64,000 nt of DNA, from NCBI GenBank assembly GCA_007115705.1, contig QXEO01001040.1, positions 1,040,693 through 1,104,692 of the forward strand, read 5' to 3'. The first letter of the stretch is position 1. Each line of letters opens with the position of its first letter. This document shows positions 45,206-56,914 of the stretch, piece by piece. The notes under the pieces were generated by a model. The model was given only the letters and a program-made list of their open reading frames with translations, had not been told where the DNA came from and made no database searches. Origin of the DNA: Dactylis glomerata (lineage: Eukaryota > Streptophyta > Magnoliopsida > Poales > Poaceae). The position numbers were made by a program, and so were the translations under genes.

Positions 45206-48121
45206 CCTGCTCATCCTCGAGTAGGTAAGTGATAACAAAAGAATAATTTTTGAGGTGACATGCACCAACACAATCTTGAACATCAAAGTAAGCATTGAGT
45301 GTTGGGATCAAAGAACTTAAAACATGGGCATGAAAGACATAATCTTGATAGAAGAAACTTAGCAACCATGTTATAACATGAAAAAGAACACAAATGAAAG
45401 ATCATGAAAAATGAAACAATGAAAGTCAAACGTGTGTTCAAATCATATGGAAAAACATAGCAAATGGTTTTCAGCTTGTCCCTCATGGAGTAGCAAAACA
45501 TAAATGCATAGGACACCTTCAAGTTTAAGAGGGCGACTAGATACAAATAATTTAAGAACAAGTGAAACCAACATCATGAATCAATTAATGATAAACTTTC
45601 GGACAATACACATTATACTCAGAATGACAACTATGCTCTCTTAGACGGTGCATAAAGGTAGAAGGTGGAGACTCAACATAAAAGTAAAAGAAAGGCCCTT
45701 CGCGGAGGGAAGCAGTGATTGCAAGTTTTATAAACCTTCAAAAATTATGGTACTTACTAGCTTTGAGCTCTCATTGCCCCCATCTTAGGCATCTTGAATG
45801 GTTAAAGTTAATGCGAGTACACTTATGATGCATATGCTTAAGAAATCATAAGTTTAAAACCTCGTGTCCCGTGAAATATGAATACCCAAACCTCATGCTA
45901 CTCGACTTAGAGTCCCAAGCAAGCTCTTGTCATTGTAAGTATACACGTATCATCGAGAACCGCCAACGGGGTACCTCCGTGCCTGATGACATGGAACAAG
46001 CCCACATCAAAATGACAGTACAAACAGACAATGAACACCTCGGCATCTCTTTTATTTACCATTGTTATAGCTTTTTATTTTGAGATGCGTCGTCGAATGT
46101 TCACAATGGGCATGCTATAAATTTCCACCATGAATTATGCATGGCTTAGATTGGCGGCCCAGGCGTTTCTCTAACACATATACAAACTCCATGATCCCGC
46201 AAGATTCCCTACTTATTTCACATCGCGAGTATCCATAAACAAAAGATCACGATATCAACTCAAATAAGAAGTGCAATGTTGAAAGCTTGCCCCATGACGG
46301 CATGGCTGGGCTAATTTCCAACTTACAACTTGCAAGCATAACAACTCAACATAAGAGAGCCACAATGTCAATTTTTTTAGAACGAGAAAAGTAAAGTGTG
46401 CCATCAGGTTCGTGAGAGCTTTACTGACCAATTTTCGCATAACACCAAAAGAGTTTAATTTGAAGGATAGATAAAAGCAAGTCAAATGTACTTTGGAATA
46501 GCAAATTGCTAATAGGTATGTATGGTGTACACATTGGCAAACTTGGTTTTTAGGAGTTGGATGCACGAGAAGAGCTCATACTCAGTACAAAATGAGGGCT
46601 AGCAAAAGACTGGGAGCGACCAACTAAGAGCGCAATAACGGCCATAATCATGCATAGCGACAAAGCAACATTAAAAGAAGCATAAGATGGCATCAAAAGT
46701 CAAAAACTAAATGATCATAGAGGCAATGGTGACTTTGTATGAGTCTAACATGTGTGAGCATGCGCCAAGTCAACCCAAATAAAGCATCAAGGAGAAAACC
46801 AAAATAATGCTTCCAAATAATTAAAACAACGCATGATTTTTTCAAAGGCTCATTAAGCAATCTCAGTCATTTGAGACAAGTCATGCTATAGCAAAACCAC
46901 TAAGCATACTATCAAAAATACATCAAGCACGACATGCAAAAGCCTAGGCCGCAGTCTACACAAGCTCCTTTTTGTACCACTTTTTTGCATGAAATTTTTC
47001 TCTTTTCCAACACCATTCAAACCTTTTTGAGGAAACTCTTTTGATGAAAACCAACATGGATCAGTGGTCAAAATACACCTTGATGCAAAGATAAAAGAAG
47101 ATCTGAACAAAAATCTAGGCGAAAAACAAAAGCTAAACGCAGTAGTAGAAAAAGAGAACACTCGTTGAGCAAAAAGAGTGAAAACTAGAGTGTTCTTGGC
47201 AATGAAAAATGGAGTTCATCTCCCTCCAAAACAACCTGATGTGATCAAACCGTTTATTGCAGCAAACAAAACAAAAGGAAAACTGAAAGCAAAAACAACT
47301 GACGCTCCAAGAAAAACGCATAATGCATGAAGCAATAAAAATATAGTGTTTTGAAAGGTGACCTGATTTTTGCCGATGAAGAAGGGGTGCCTCGAGGGCA
47401 TCCCCAAGCTTTGACGCTTGTACCTCTTGGATATTTCTTGGGGTGCGTGGGCATCCCCAAGCTTGAGCTTTTGTCCATTCTTCATCTCATCTCATCATTC
47501 TCCAATCCCTACACTTGAAAACTTCCTTCATACAAAACTCAACACAATTCTATTAGCAACGTTAGCATCAGCATGATAGTAAATCAACCCTTTTGGTTTA
47601 GGTTTCAACTCAAAACCACCACATATAAAGCATATACTACTGTAGCAACTTCCCAAAAAGTTCTGTGATCAAAAGAACTAAAAAAGAAAGCAATAAAGCG
47701 GCAAACACAAATATTGGCAGAAATCTGTCAAAACAGAACAGCTGACAAAGGTCGAATTTTTAGAGGGTTTTTTGTTGCTCAAATAAAAAAGTGTATAACT
47801 AATTAAAGTTTGGATATAACCTGGGGCATATGCACAAGAAATTCCAGGTCCAAAAGATATTCTGAGAATTTTCACAAATTTTTACAGTGCAGCACCGAAA
47901 TCTATTTCAAGACAGCAACATCCCCAAATCTTACCTCACTCAAATTAGAGGTTCTCCTTGGCACAACAACAAAATAAAAAGGATAAGGAGCGGTTATTAC
48001 AGTAGGAATAACTTCCAAGACTCAAATAAAAGAAAAAGTACTGGAAATAAACAATGGGTTATCTCCCAAGAGTGCTTTTCTTTAACGCCTTTGAGCTAGG
48101 CGCAGTAATTTGCAAAGATGC
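45206..48121 (-). other. element B internal region, non-coding
   Basis: About 2.9 kb between the 3' LTR and the last recognisable gag-like frame. It is AT-rich on both strands with short frames only. Poly-pyrimidine and PPT-like motifs are repeated. No pol domain could be read in any frame. Confidence 0.6.
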
Positions 48122-48587
48122 TCATGTAGGCGCCATAAAAGAGCTTAAGGCAAAGGCGCTATATAAGAACTGGAAGCAAGAGAGAGCATCAAAAAGCAAA
48201 TATGAAACACATTTAAATCTAAACCACTTCCTATGAAAAATAGTCTTGTAAAGAGACAAGTCTTGAAAGCGCAAAGCAAAAAGCATATGAAGGCAAAACA
48301 AGTATAGCTTCAAGAATTGCAACATAAAGAGGGGAAACTCAATATTGTTGAGATCCATCAAACTATGTTTCCCTCTCTCATAATAACTTTCAGTAGCATC
48401 ATGAATAGAACTAACAATATAACTATCACATAAAGCATCCCTATCATGAGCCACATGCATAAAAGAATTAATACTCCCCACATGAACAATCGTAGTAGGA
48501 GCAGATTCAACAGAATAATTATTATCATCACCATAATCATCAAAAATAGGAGGCATATTGTAATCATAACTAATTTTCTCCTCAAAA
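48122..48587 (-). pseudogene. element B gag-like polyprotein, C-terminal part
   Basis: A frame continues the gag-region protein past the insertion of element D. It is acidic and Tyr/Asp-rich at first (PPIFDDYGDDNNYSVESAPT, then HVGSINSFMHVAHDRD), ending at 48122. It has no recognisable enzyme domain. In similar wheat elements a gag-like frame with this style of tail is found without pol. Confidence 0.65.
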
Positions 48588-48592
48588 CTAGG
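48588..48592. repeat. target-site duplication CTAGG of element D, left
   Basis: CTAGG precedes TGACGAGGGTTAACTCG and recurs at 51512-51516 after the other LTR. Confidence 0.92.
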
Positions 48593-49074
48593 TGACGAGG
48601 GTTAACTCGACAAATGTCCTAGATGAAGGACTTAGGATCGGGGGAAGAGCAACGACTAGAGATTCCGGGATCGAGATTGGCACACGATGTACCCAGGTTC
48701 ACGTCCCCGCGGTGGAGGATCGCTACATGCTGCTAGCAATCTAGTAGATAATCACAATGGTGTTTACATGGTGCCGCCGTAGGCGGAATATTGTGTATCT
48801 AGTCTATGTCTAATCTATCTTGTATCTCTAATATTGCTTGTCTATGATATTCGATGTCTATGAGATATCTTATCTAATGTCCCTCTAGAGGCACCCCTGC
48901 TTGGCTTTATATATGCAACCGGGCTAAGGTTTTACAAATGTCCTAGTCGAATACGGATTAGAACCTTCTTTCTTCGTCTCCAAGTCATCTTCGAGTCCTT
49001 GTTCCAGTCCACCTCCATAATGGGCCGGACCCGGTTTACTAATCTGTAGGTACCCGAAGGGCATATCCATGTCA
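48593..49074 (-). repeat. element D LTR (left)
   Basis: 482 bp. By direct comparison it differs from the right LTR at about 14 positions (roughly 97% identical), about 11 of them transitions. Contains a TATATA box context (GGCTTTATATATGCAACC) near 48903-48920. Confidence 0.92.
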
Positions 49075-49099
49075 GTAGCCCCCGAGACTCAATTTGAGT

Positions 49100-49560
49100 T
49101 GCAGACTCGGGTTGAGTCTCCAAACTTCAAATCTTTGACTTCTTCAATTCTTCGACTTCTTCAATCTTCGACTTCTTCAAACTTCAACTTCTTGAAATCT
49201 TTGATTCTTCAATTCTTCAATCTGCTCTCCCGATGGGAGTGAAATGTCGAGTTTATTTTCTGGTGCTTGCCATCGACAATGGACTCAAAATTTTCTTCCT
49301 CGCTCTTCATTGATGATCTTCTCAAAGTAAATCTTCATCGGGTGCGTGACCAGCACTCCCGATGGGAGTAGCCCCCGAGGCTATGGTCGGGTACTTGTAG
49401 TCGATCATAGGCTCCAATAGTCTTCTTCTTCTCTTCTTGTCGAATTCTTCTCGAAATTATTTTTCTATCGGGTGCGCGGCAGCGCTCCCGATGGGAGTAG
49501 CCCCCGAGTCTATGTTCGGGTACTTGTAGCCGGGCATAGACTCAAGTTGTACTACTCGAA
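49100..49560. repeat. element D internal repeats: TTC-rich tract and 129-bp units
   Basis: A CTTCTTCAA/TCTTCGACTT tract (49130-49220) is followed by three units about 129 bp apart, marked by the palindrome CTCCCGATGGGAG at 49227, 49356 and 49485. The last two units continue with AGTAGCCCCCGAG and a shared GGGTACTTGTAG. Confidence 0.82.
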
Positions 49561-51029
49561 GAAGTTTGACTCCTGCAGAAAATATGAAAAAGTTGTGAAA
49601 TATTTTGTCTCTTGAAGAAATAGTGTGCTTGTAGATTGCAATGATGACGATGTAGTATGTAAAATAAAAACTTGATGTTTTTTGTGCAATTTTGTTGCTC
49701 GTACGTAAGACCCTTTCGTTAGCCTGATGCACTTCACGGCTCGATCAGCTACTCAGGTCAGACGTAATGGGACGCGTTTGCCGCATCTGAATTTCAAGAT
49801 ACTTGCTAAGCCTTTTCGTTAGCCTGACGCCCAAGATTTTGTGCCTTGCCAACCGTTAGTCGAGCTTCATGCGACTGTAAACTAAATTGACAAGTATTCG
49901 ACAAGGAACGCCAGCTAGCTACTAGGGCTTTCACAATTTTTTTTCGAAGTCAATGATATGCAAGATGATTTTTCATGGCGGAGCCCCCGAGTGTCGGGTG
50001 TGGCAAAAGTAAATGAAAATCGACTCTTGGAAGAGGAAGAACTTAGCTTTTATTGGGTGCGGTGTAGTCGGCACGGCATAGTCGATGATGACGCAGTCGA
50101 GGTAAACGCAGACGTAGTCGATGCAGCGGATCGAAGTCGTGGTCGTAGAGGCCGGCGAGTTGATGTCGTAGAATCACAACCACGATCGGAGGCGAAGTTG
50201 TTGTCGAGCCCCCGAGCGTTGTCGTGATCACCGTATTGCTGATGTCGACGAAATCGTAGGTCTTGAGTGTGAGCTTCTTCACTCAGGGGCGGGTTGATGT
50301 CGAGCCCCCGAGCGTTGCCGATAGTGTGCGCGAGCGCGCAACGGCGAGCCCCCGAGCGTAAGAAGCGCAGTCGACGATCTTGAAGACAACGTAGTCGAAA
50401 TATTCTTCTTCGAGTTGTCCGTGCAGCATAGTTGAAATATTTTTCTCTCCAAATAATTCATGTATCCTTGGTACGTCGCCGGGTATCCGCTCGTACAAGC
50501 TAGGATCTTTGATATTGATTTTGCTTTCCTTGACGTGTAGTAGGCCACGTGAAGTACTCGAATTTTTCCTCGGACTGTTGCTTTGCTAGTGCTCGTCGCT
50601 CACGTAAAAGACTCGGACACGGTACAGCGAACCGGGACAATCTGACCTTGATCCTTGGCACTTGGGCTTGTAGTAGCAGATCGATCCATCCTTCTTTGTA
50701 TTCACCTTTACGTAAAATTGCTATTGTAGTTGTAGCTGGCTTGCTTGCTTTTCGTCGGGACTTGGTCCATTATTTTTAGCTGAGGTAACACGATATGGTT
50801 TGCTTGTGGCTGATACCATGATGATTTCGGCAGTGAATACTGCGAGCCGCCGAGATTCTTCAAATAATTCCAGCGCCTGTCGTCGTAGACGAAGATTAAT
50901 CTTGCGATCTGGTTGTTGCTGCTGTCGGTAGTCGAAAAATTTGTTGATCTTGTCGATGAAAAAAAAAGTTGAAGGATCCCGCCCGGATAACAAAATCCAG
51001 CCGCCGCGATCCCCACGGTCAGCGCCAAT

Positions 51030-51511
51030 TGACGAGGGTTAACTCGACAAATGTCCTAGATGAAGGACTTAGGATCGGGGGAAGAGCAACGACTAGAGAT
51101 TCCAGGATCGAGATTGGCACACGATGTACCCAGGTTCACGTCCCCGCGGTGGAGGATCGCTACATCCTGCTAGCAATCTAGTAGATAATCACAATGGTGT
51201 TTACTTGGTGCCGCCGTAGGCGGAATATTGTGTATCTAGTCTATGTCTAATCTATCTTATATCTCTAATATTGCTTATCTATGATATTCGATGTCTATGA
51301 GATATCATATCTGATGTCCCTCTAGAGGCGCCCCTGCCTGGCTTTATATATGCAACCGGGCTAAGGTTTTACAAGTGTCCTAGTCGAATACAGATTAGAA
51401 CCTTCTTTCTTCGTCTCCAAGTCATCTTCAAGTCCTTGTTCTAGTCCACCTCCATAATGGGCCGGACCCGGTTTACTAATCCGTAGGTACCCGAAGGGCA
51501 TATCCATGTCA
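51030..51511 (-). repeat. element D LTR (right)
   Basis: 482 bp, partner of 48593-49074. It is followed by the target duplication CTAGG at 51512-51516 and then by the resumed gag frame of element B. Confidence 0.92.
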
Positions 51512-53591
51512 CTAGGTGAACTGAAAACATTATACTCATCATTGTAACCATCATAGACTAGAGGTTCAGTATCATCATAAGCTAGAGAACATCTATTCCG
51601 CAAAGCATATTCATCAAACATATCATCATAAGAAGGAACATGGATAGTACTAATGGTACAACAATTATTAACCTTAGAATTGGTACCAAAAAGATTTTCA
51701 ATATCAAAAGTAGAGTGCTTTTCCCAATCATGATCACTAACATAGGTAACAGGCATGGGAACATCATCCCAATTAGAATTATCATAATCTATAGCAGGAT
51801 CATAATGCTTAGGGGAAGATACCGTGTCCTCTCGCCTTTTACTCCTCCTCTTCTTCTTCTTCTTCTTCTTCTTCTTCATACTCTTCTTACTCTCTCCTTT
51901 AGGCGGGAGAGACTTGAAGGGCATCTTCTCCACATATCCTTTAGGAGGGAAAGGCATCTTCTCCACATAATCTGGTTTACTGACAGAAACAATAGAAGAA
52001 ACTTTGGAGGATTCCTCCTCTCTATTAATAAGATAAAAACATCTATCAGTCCTGTCATAGCTTGGCAAAACATCATGTTTTATAAGGTTTTGTATGTAAG
52101 TATTTGCGAGGCAATCTTTAACACAATAGAGATGACAACCACGAAGGGTGTTATTAATATCAACATCATTCATGTCTACCAAAGAAATCTTTCTAGATAT
52201 CTCTTCACACGCCAAGAACAAAGTGAGCTCATCATGCTAATTGAGAGTAATCTTGTCATCACAATACAAACTTGCGGTATAAGAAGAGTAACTATTAGGG
52301 CTTGAGCATTGGAAATTAAAATGACCTATGTCATCGCAATGTTTACAAAGAAAAGGATAAAGCTTACAAACCTTTTTACTGAGCTCGCCTATAGCCTTGT
52401 ACCACATTCGGGTTTCTTCATTTGCGTGGTGGACACAATAATCTTCCTTGTTGTGACTCTGTTCACAAGGTCTATGTACTCCACAAAAATTAACATGCTT
52501 ATAGGAAATAGGACTTTCAGAGGTTCGAGCATGTTTATTGAAATCATCAACAACAATATCACTTTCTATGCAAGTGTCCTTAAAAGGTTCATGATACACG
52601 TCCCCATTTCCTTTAGGAACATTAATATGAGAAGCAAAGGCTTTAAAACAATCAATCATAATTTGAGGATCAAGACCATACTTAGCACTAAGCTCTTGAA
52701 AATCAGCAGTTTCAGCGAAAGACTTAATGCAATCAAACTCGTAATTCATACCTGATCCTTTACCTTTGTCGCTATCCCAACCTTCAATATTGTTTTGAAT
52801 TGTTTCAAGCAGATCCCACTTGGTGTCAACATCCTTGCTTGTGAAAGACCCATCAAAGGATGCATCTAGATAGTCCTTGTAATATCCTGAAAGCCTTGCA
52901 TAAAAATTATTAATAACAATATTACGGGGAAGATCATGAATAGGACATTTGTGCATTAGTAACTTCAATCTTCCCCACGCTTGGGCAATGCTTTCTCCCT
53001 CATGCGGATGAAAATTATAAATGTAATTCCTATCCTTATAAACCTCACTAGAAGGATAGAATTTAGAATAAAAGAGATGTACAATTTCCTCCCAGTCAAT
53101 AGATCGACCATCCTTCAGTGTTTTATACCATTCCTCAGCTCTGCCTTTCAGTGATAAAGAGAATAGCTTCTTCTTAACCCGGTTCATCGAAATACCTGCA
53201 CACTCAAACAACTCGCATAATTCATGTATAAAAAGCAAATGATCACCAGGATGGACAGTTCCATCTCCTAAATAGCAGTTATTCATAGCACGGTCGACAA
53301 TTTTCATAGGTATTTTAAAAGGATGAGGAGCACAAGCATCATTAGAAAAATCACATATGGGAGATAAAATATCATCAGAGCAAACTTTCTCCACTAAAGC
53401 TGGGGAAGTAAAAATACCATGCTTAACAAAACCAGCTTCCCCAAGCTTAACTTTTCTATAGCATTAGCAATAACGGTATTCAAAGCATTCGTACTAATAA
53501 CATTGCTATGCGAAATAAGCTCCAAAGGTTTTTCAATTTTCTCTTCAAATCTAAACTCAGGAAAAAGACTAAAGAACTCTTTACTTTCCAT
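51512..53591 (-). pseudogene. element B gag-like polyprotein, N-terminal and middle part
   Basis: Starts ATG at 53591 (ESKEFFSLFPEFRFEEK). A frameshift near 53455 moves the reading to the frame that carries the gag domain: PFKIPMKIVDRAMNNCYLGD, VHPGDHLLFIHELCELFECA, LKGRAEEWYKTLKDG, SIAQAWGRLKLLMHKCP. A zinc knuckle CKHCDDIGHFNFQC (C-X2-C-X4-H-X4-C) follows. An in-frame TAG at 52237-52239 separates this from a continuing region with a Lys-rich run of more than ten residues (about 51840-51890) and acidic stretches. It is interrupted at 51511 by element D and continues at 48587. It would package RNA in the particle, probably using enzymes from a relative. Confidence 0.85.
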
Positions 53592-53723
53592 TAAGCCTAA
53601 CTAGTGAAAATAAAAAATAAGAAACAAAAAGATATAATTGCAGAATCTAAAGGAAATAACTCCGAGCACTCACCAACAACTAAAAGACTTAGTAGCCAAA
53701 GGATGTGAGTACCTTTTCCCTTA

Positions 53724-53743
53724 CCTCCCCGGCAACGGCGCTA
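53724..53743 (-). promoter_or_regulatory. element B primer-binding site
   Basis: On the minus strand AGCGCCGTTGCCGGGGAGG lies about a dozen bases inside the 5' LTR. It matches the TGGCGCCGTTGCCGGGG type site of Athila-like elements (aspartate tRNA type) with one change at the second base. Confidence 0.75.
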
Positions 53744-53753
53744 GAAAAGAGCT

Positions 53754-55188
53754 TAATGTCTACGCACGCGTCTGTTCTTGTAGACAGTGTTGGGCCTCCA
53801 ATTGCAGAGGTTTGTAGAGCAGCAGCAAGTTTCCCTTAAGTGGATCACCCAAGGTTTATCGAACTCAGGGAGGAGGAGGTCAAAGCTATCCCTCTCAAAC
53901 AACCCTGCAATTAAGATACAAAAAGTCTCTTGTGTCCCCAACACACCCAATACACTTGTTAGATGTATAGGTGCACTAGTTCGACGAAGAGATAGTGAAA
54001 TACAAGTAGTAGTGATGATTATAAGTAGTAAATGTAATATGAAATAAGTATCTCTGTGAGCAAACATGTAACAAAACTGAAAGGAAACGGTGTGCAATGC
54101 TTGGAAACAAGGCCTAGGGATCATACTTTCACTAGTGGACACACTCTCAACAAATATAACATAATTGAACCAATAGATACTATCATCAATATGCAACTCA
54201 AAACAATTCTCCAATGGAAAATGAACACTAATCATGCGTAGGGCTACGAAGCACTCCTCAAAGTCCATATGTACCCAAACTAGATTGTCCCACACTATCA
54301 CCATAAACGCACTAGATGGTTCCAACAAACACCAACAATTCATATAGACATTAACCAAAAAGATACACATGATGCGCACACTAGTCACCTTCACACCATG
54401 ATACAAGGTATCTCCGGAGATTACAAATATAAGGCACGGGAGTAGCATAATATCTGAATAATAACATCTACCAATTCAACTAGATACAAAGCTCACGATC
54501 ACATAAAGATCACATCATGGGAGAGAGAGGTGAACCACATAGCTACCGGTAGAGCCCTTAGCCCCGGGGGAGAACTACTCCCTCCTCATCATAGGAGACA
54601 GCAAGGTTGATGGAGATGGCGGTGAGGTCGATGGAGACGGTGGAGACGGCGATGGAGACCGATGGAGATGGCTCCGGGGGCACTTCCCCATCCCGGCAGG
54701 GTGCCGAAACAGAGACTTCTATCCCCCGAAATTTGTCGACGGCGGCGGCAGAGCCGCGGAACTCTTCTGGAAATTTCGCCGATTCTTTTAGGGTTTTCCG
54801 TCCCAAGGCTTCTTATAGGCGAAGGGGCGTCATCAGGAGTGGACCAGGGGCTCCTCACCATCGGTGGGCGCGGCCAGGGCCTGGGCCACACCCCCTCATG
54901 GTGAGGCCGCCCTCTGGCCCCCCTCCGGCTCTCCTTCGGTCCTCTGGAAGCTTTGTTAAATATCTAGATGTTCGGCTTTTGTTTCGTCCAATTCCGAGAA
55001 TATTTCCTGTGTAACTTTTCTGAAACACAAAAACAGCAGAAAACAGGGAACTGACACTGTGGCATCTTGTTAATAGGTTAGTTCCAGAAAATGCATAAAA
55101 ACGCCACGAAGTGTAACGAAACACTAAGCAAATGGTGTAAAAACAAGCATGGAGCATCAAAACTTATAGATACGTTTGAGACGTATCA
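53754..55188 (-). repeat. element B 5' LTR
   Basis: About 1435 bp, partner of 43754-45187. On the minus strand it opens TGATACGTCTCAAACGTATC. Confidence 0.92.
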
Positions 55189-55809
55189 GTGTCATGTGAA
55201 CGTCGACTATATGATACTTCACCATTTATGGGCCTAGTGAGATGCATTGTGTATTTGGCTACCAATTGTGGGGTTGCTGGAGTGACAGAAACCTAAACCT
55301 CCGTTGGGAAACCATTGCACCAGGGAGCATAGGATTTTAGATTTTAAGGCTGTGGTTAGATTTATCTTAATTACTTTCTTGTAGTTGCGGATGCTTGCAA
55401 GGGGTATAATCACAAGTGTGTATTTATCTTAGTAAGGGTACTGCGCTAGCACAGGTTCACCCCCATAACACTTATCAAACCAATAAAGATTATTTAGCGG
55501 CATGAAGCGAAAGCACTTGACAGAAACTCCTGTGTGTCCTCGAGAACGTTTGGTTATCATAAGTTACACAACCGGCTTGTCCTTTGCTCTAGAAAGGATT
55601 GGGCCACTTGCAGCAATTATTATTACTGTCTTTTATTTACTCATACTTTATTTATTTGCATTACCAAATACCCCTGAAAACCCGTTTGCTAGTATTTACA
55701 GTGAATCCTTGATCAAAACCACTTGTCAATACCTTCTACCCCTCGTTGGGTTCGACACTCTTATTTATCGAAAGTACTACGATACACCCCCTATACTTGT
55801 GGGTCATCA
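55189..55809 (+). mobile_element. element A 5' LTR, right part
   Basis: Starts with the second GTGTC duplication (55189-55193) and resumes the LTR of A (ATGTGAACGTCGACTAT). It ends CTTGTGGGTCATCA at 55809. The frame that begins at 55502 runs through this LTR by chance and is not a separate gene. Confidence 0.88.
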
Positions 55810-55820
55810 AGACTATTTTC

Positions 55821-55838
55821 TGGCGCCGTTGCCAGGGA
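55821..55838 (+). promoter_or_regulatory. element A primer-binding site
   Basis: TGGCGCCGTTGCCAGGGA lies 11 bases after the LTR end, the Athila-like type site. It confirms the plus orientation of A. Confidence 0.88.
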
Positions 55839-55930
55839 GTGAAGCGCTATTGAAGAGTGGAATTGGTAAAGGTAACCGTCACTGTGAGTATTGTTTTTAT
55901 TTCTGTCTTTTATTTTTATTTTATTTTGCT

Positions 55931-56914
55931 ATGGAGAGTTCTCCATTTGGTTTCCTATTTGGGAACACTACCACCACTGCTGTGGATATGGATGAACCAC
56001 AACCACCACCTACTCAATTAGATCCTTTTAAAATACCTATGAAAATTCTTGAACGTGTTATGGATAACTGCTATTCAGGAGATGGAACTGTCCATCCGGG
56101 TGATCATTTACTCTTTATACATGAATTATGCGAGTTGTTCAAGTGTGCAAGTATTTCATCAAGCAAAGTTAAGAGAAAGTTATTCTCTTTATCACTGAAA
56201 GGCAGAGCTGAGGAGTGGTATCGGCTGCTTAAGAATGGTCCATCTATTGCTTGGGAGGAAATTGTACCTCTCATTTATTCCAAGTTTTATCCTCCAAGTG
56301 AAATTCATAAAGATCGCAATTGAATATATAACTTTTGGCCTCATGATGGAGAGAGTATTGCCCAAGCGTGGGGGAGATTGAAGTTAGTAATGCTCAAATG
56401 TCCCATTCATGAGCTCCCTAGTAATATTGTTATTGATAACTTTTATGCAAGGCTTGCTCTTCATGACAAGGATTATTTGGATGCTTCCTGTTTTGGATCA
56501 TTTACTCATATGAAAGGAGAAGCTAAATGGGATCTTCTTGACCGTATTCAAGAAAATGCTGAAGGATGGGAGAATGACAAAGGTAGGAGGTCAAGTATAA
56601 ATTATGATTATGAATGCATTAAAACTTTTATGGGAACCGATGACTTTCACAATGTTAGCACTGCTTATGGTCTTGATTCTCAGATACTTGCTAACTGTTT
56701 TAAGGCCTTTGCCTCTTATCTTGATGTTCCAAAGAAAGATTGGAACAAATATCATGCACCTTATAAAGATTCTATTAGTCATATTCCTGCTACAGCTATT
56801 GAAGTTTGTACTGTTGATAGCATTTTGCCTGAACCTTATTTCGAGAAGACGCCTTTCCCTGCTAAGGTAAAGGAGCATTCTACTTTGGTAAGTGTGTCTA
56901 ATAAAAGTACTAAG
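55931..56914 (+). pseudogene. element A gag, one stop, cut by element C
   Basis: From ATG (MESSPFGFLFGN) it carries the same gag domain as element B: DPFKIPMKILERVMDNCYSG, VHPGDHLLFIHELCELFKCA, LKGRAEEWYRLLKNG, SIAQAWGRLKLVMLKCPIHE. An in-frame TGA at 56321-56323 interrupts it in the HKDRN-IYNFWPHDG stretch. The frame after the stop is intact to about SVSNKSTK, where the TGTAACGACCC end of element C cuts in at 56915. The rest of A lies beyond C, outside the window. Confidence 0.88.

Larger units (their letters stand above)
48593..51511 (-). mobile_element. element D: small non-coding LTR element, 2.9 kb
   Basis: Two 482-bp LTRs (48593-49074 and 51030-51511) start TGACGAGGGTTAACTCG and end GGGCATATCCATGTCA. 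The target duplication is CTAGG. The 1.95-kb interior has no convincing protein and no pol domain. The minus strand fits best: GAGTCTCGGGGGCTAC lies before the left LTR like a purine tract, and TTGGCGCTGACC follows the right LTR like a primer site. It is inserted in the gag region of element B. Confidence 0.9.
43754..55188 (-). mobile_element. element B: Athila/Sabrina-like Gypsy, gag only, minus strand
   Basis: LTRs are 43754-45187 (3') and 53754-55188 (5'), each about 1.43 kb, with target duplication GTGTC. In element orientation the LTR starts TGATACGTC (5' copy TGATACGTCTCAAACG) and ends GTAGACATTA, so its final bases are TA rather than the usual CA. It has a primer site and a gag-like polyprotein region, but I find no protease, RT, RNase H or integrase in its interior, even after subtracting element D. 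It is thus non-autonomous. It sits inside the 5' LTR of element A. Confidence 0.9.

Noticed and set aside
46886..47485. Phe/Cys/Ser-rich minus-strand frames
   Set aside because: They sit in the AT-rich non-coding part of element B, reflect A-rich composition on the other strand and have no domain.
55502..55930. Long N-terminal extension of the element A gag frame
   Set aside because: It runs through the LTR and the primer-binding site, which are not translated; the gag ATG at 55931 matches the family start better.
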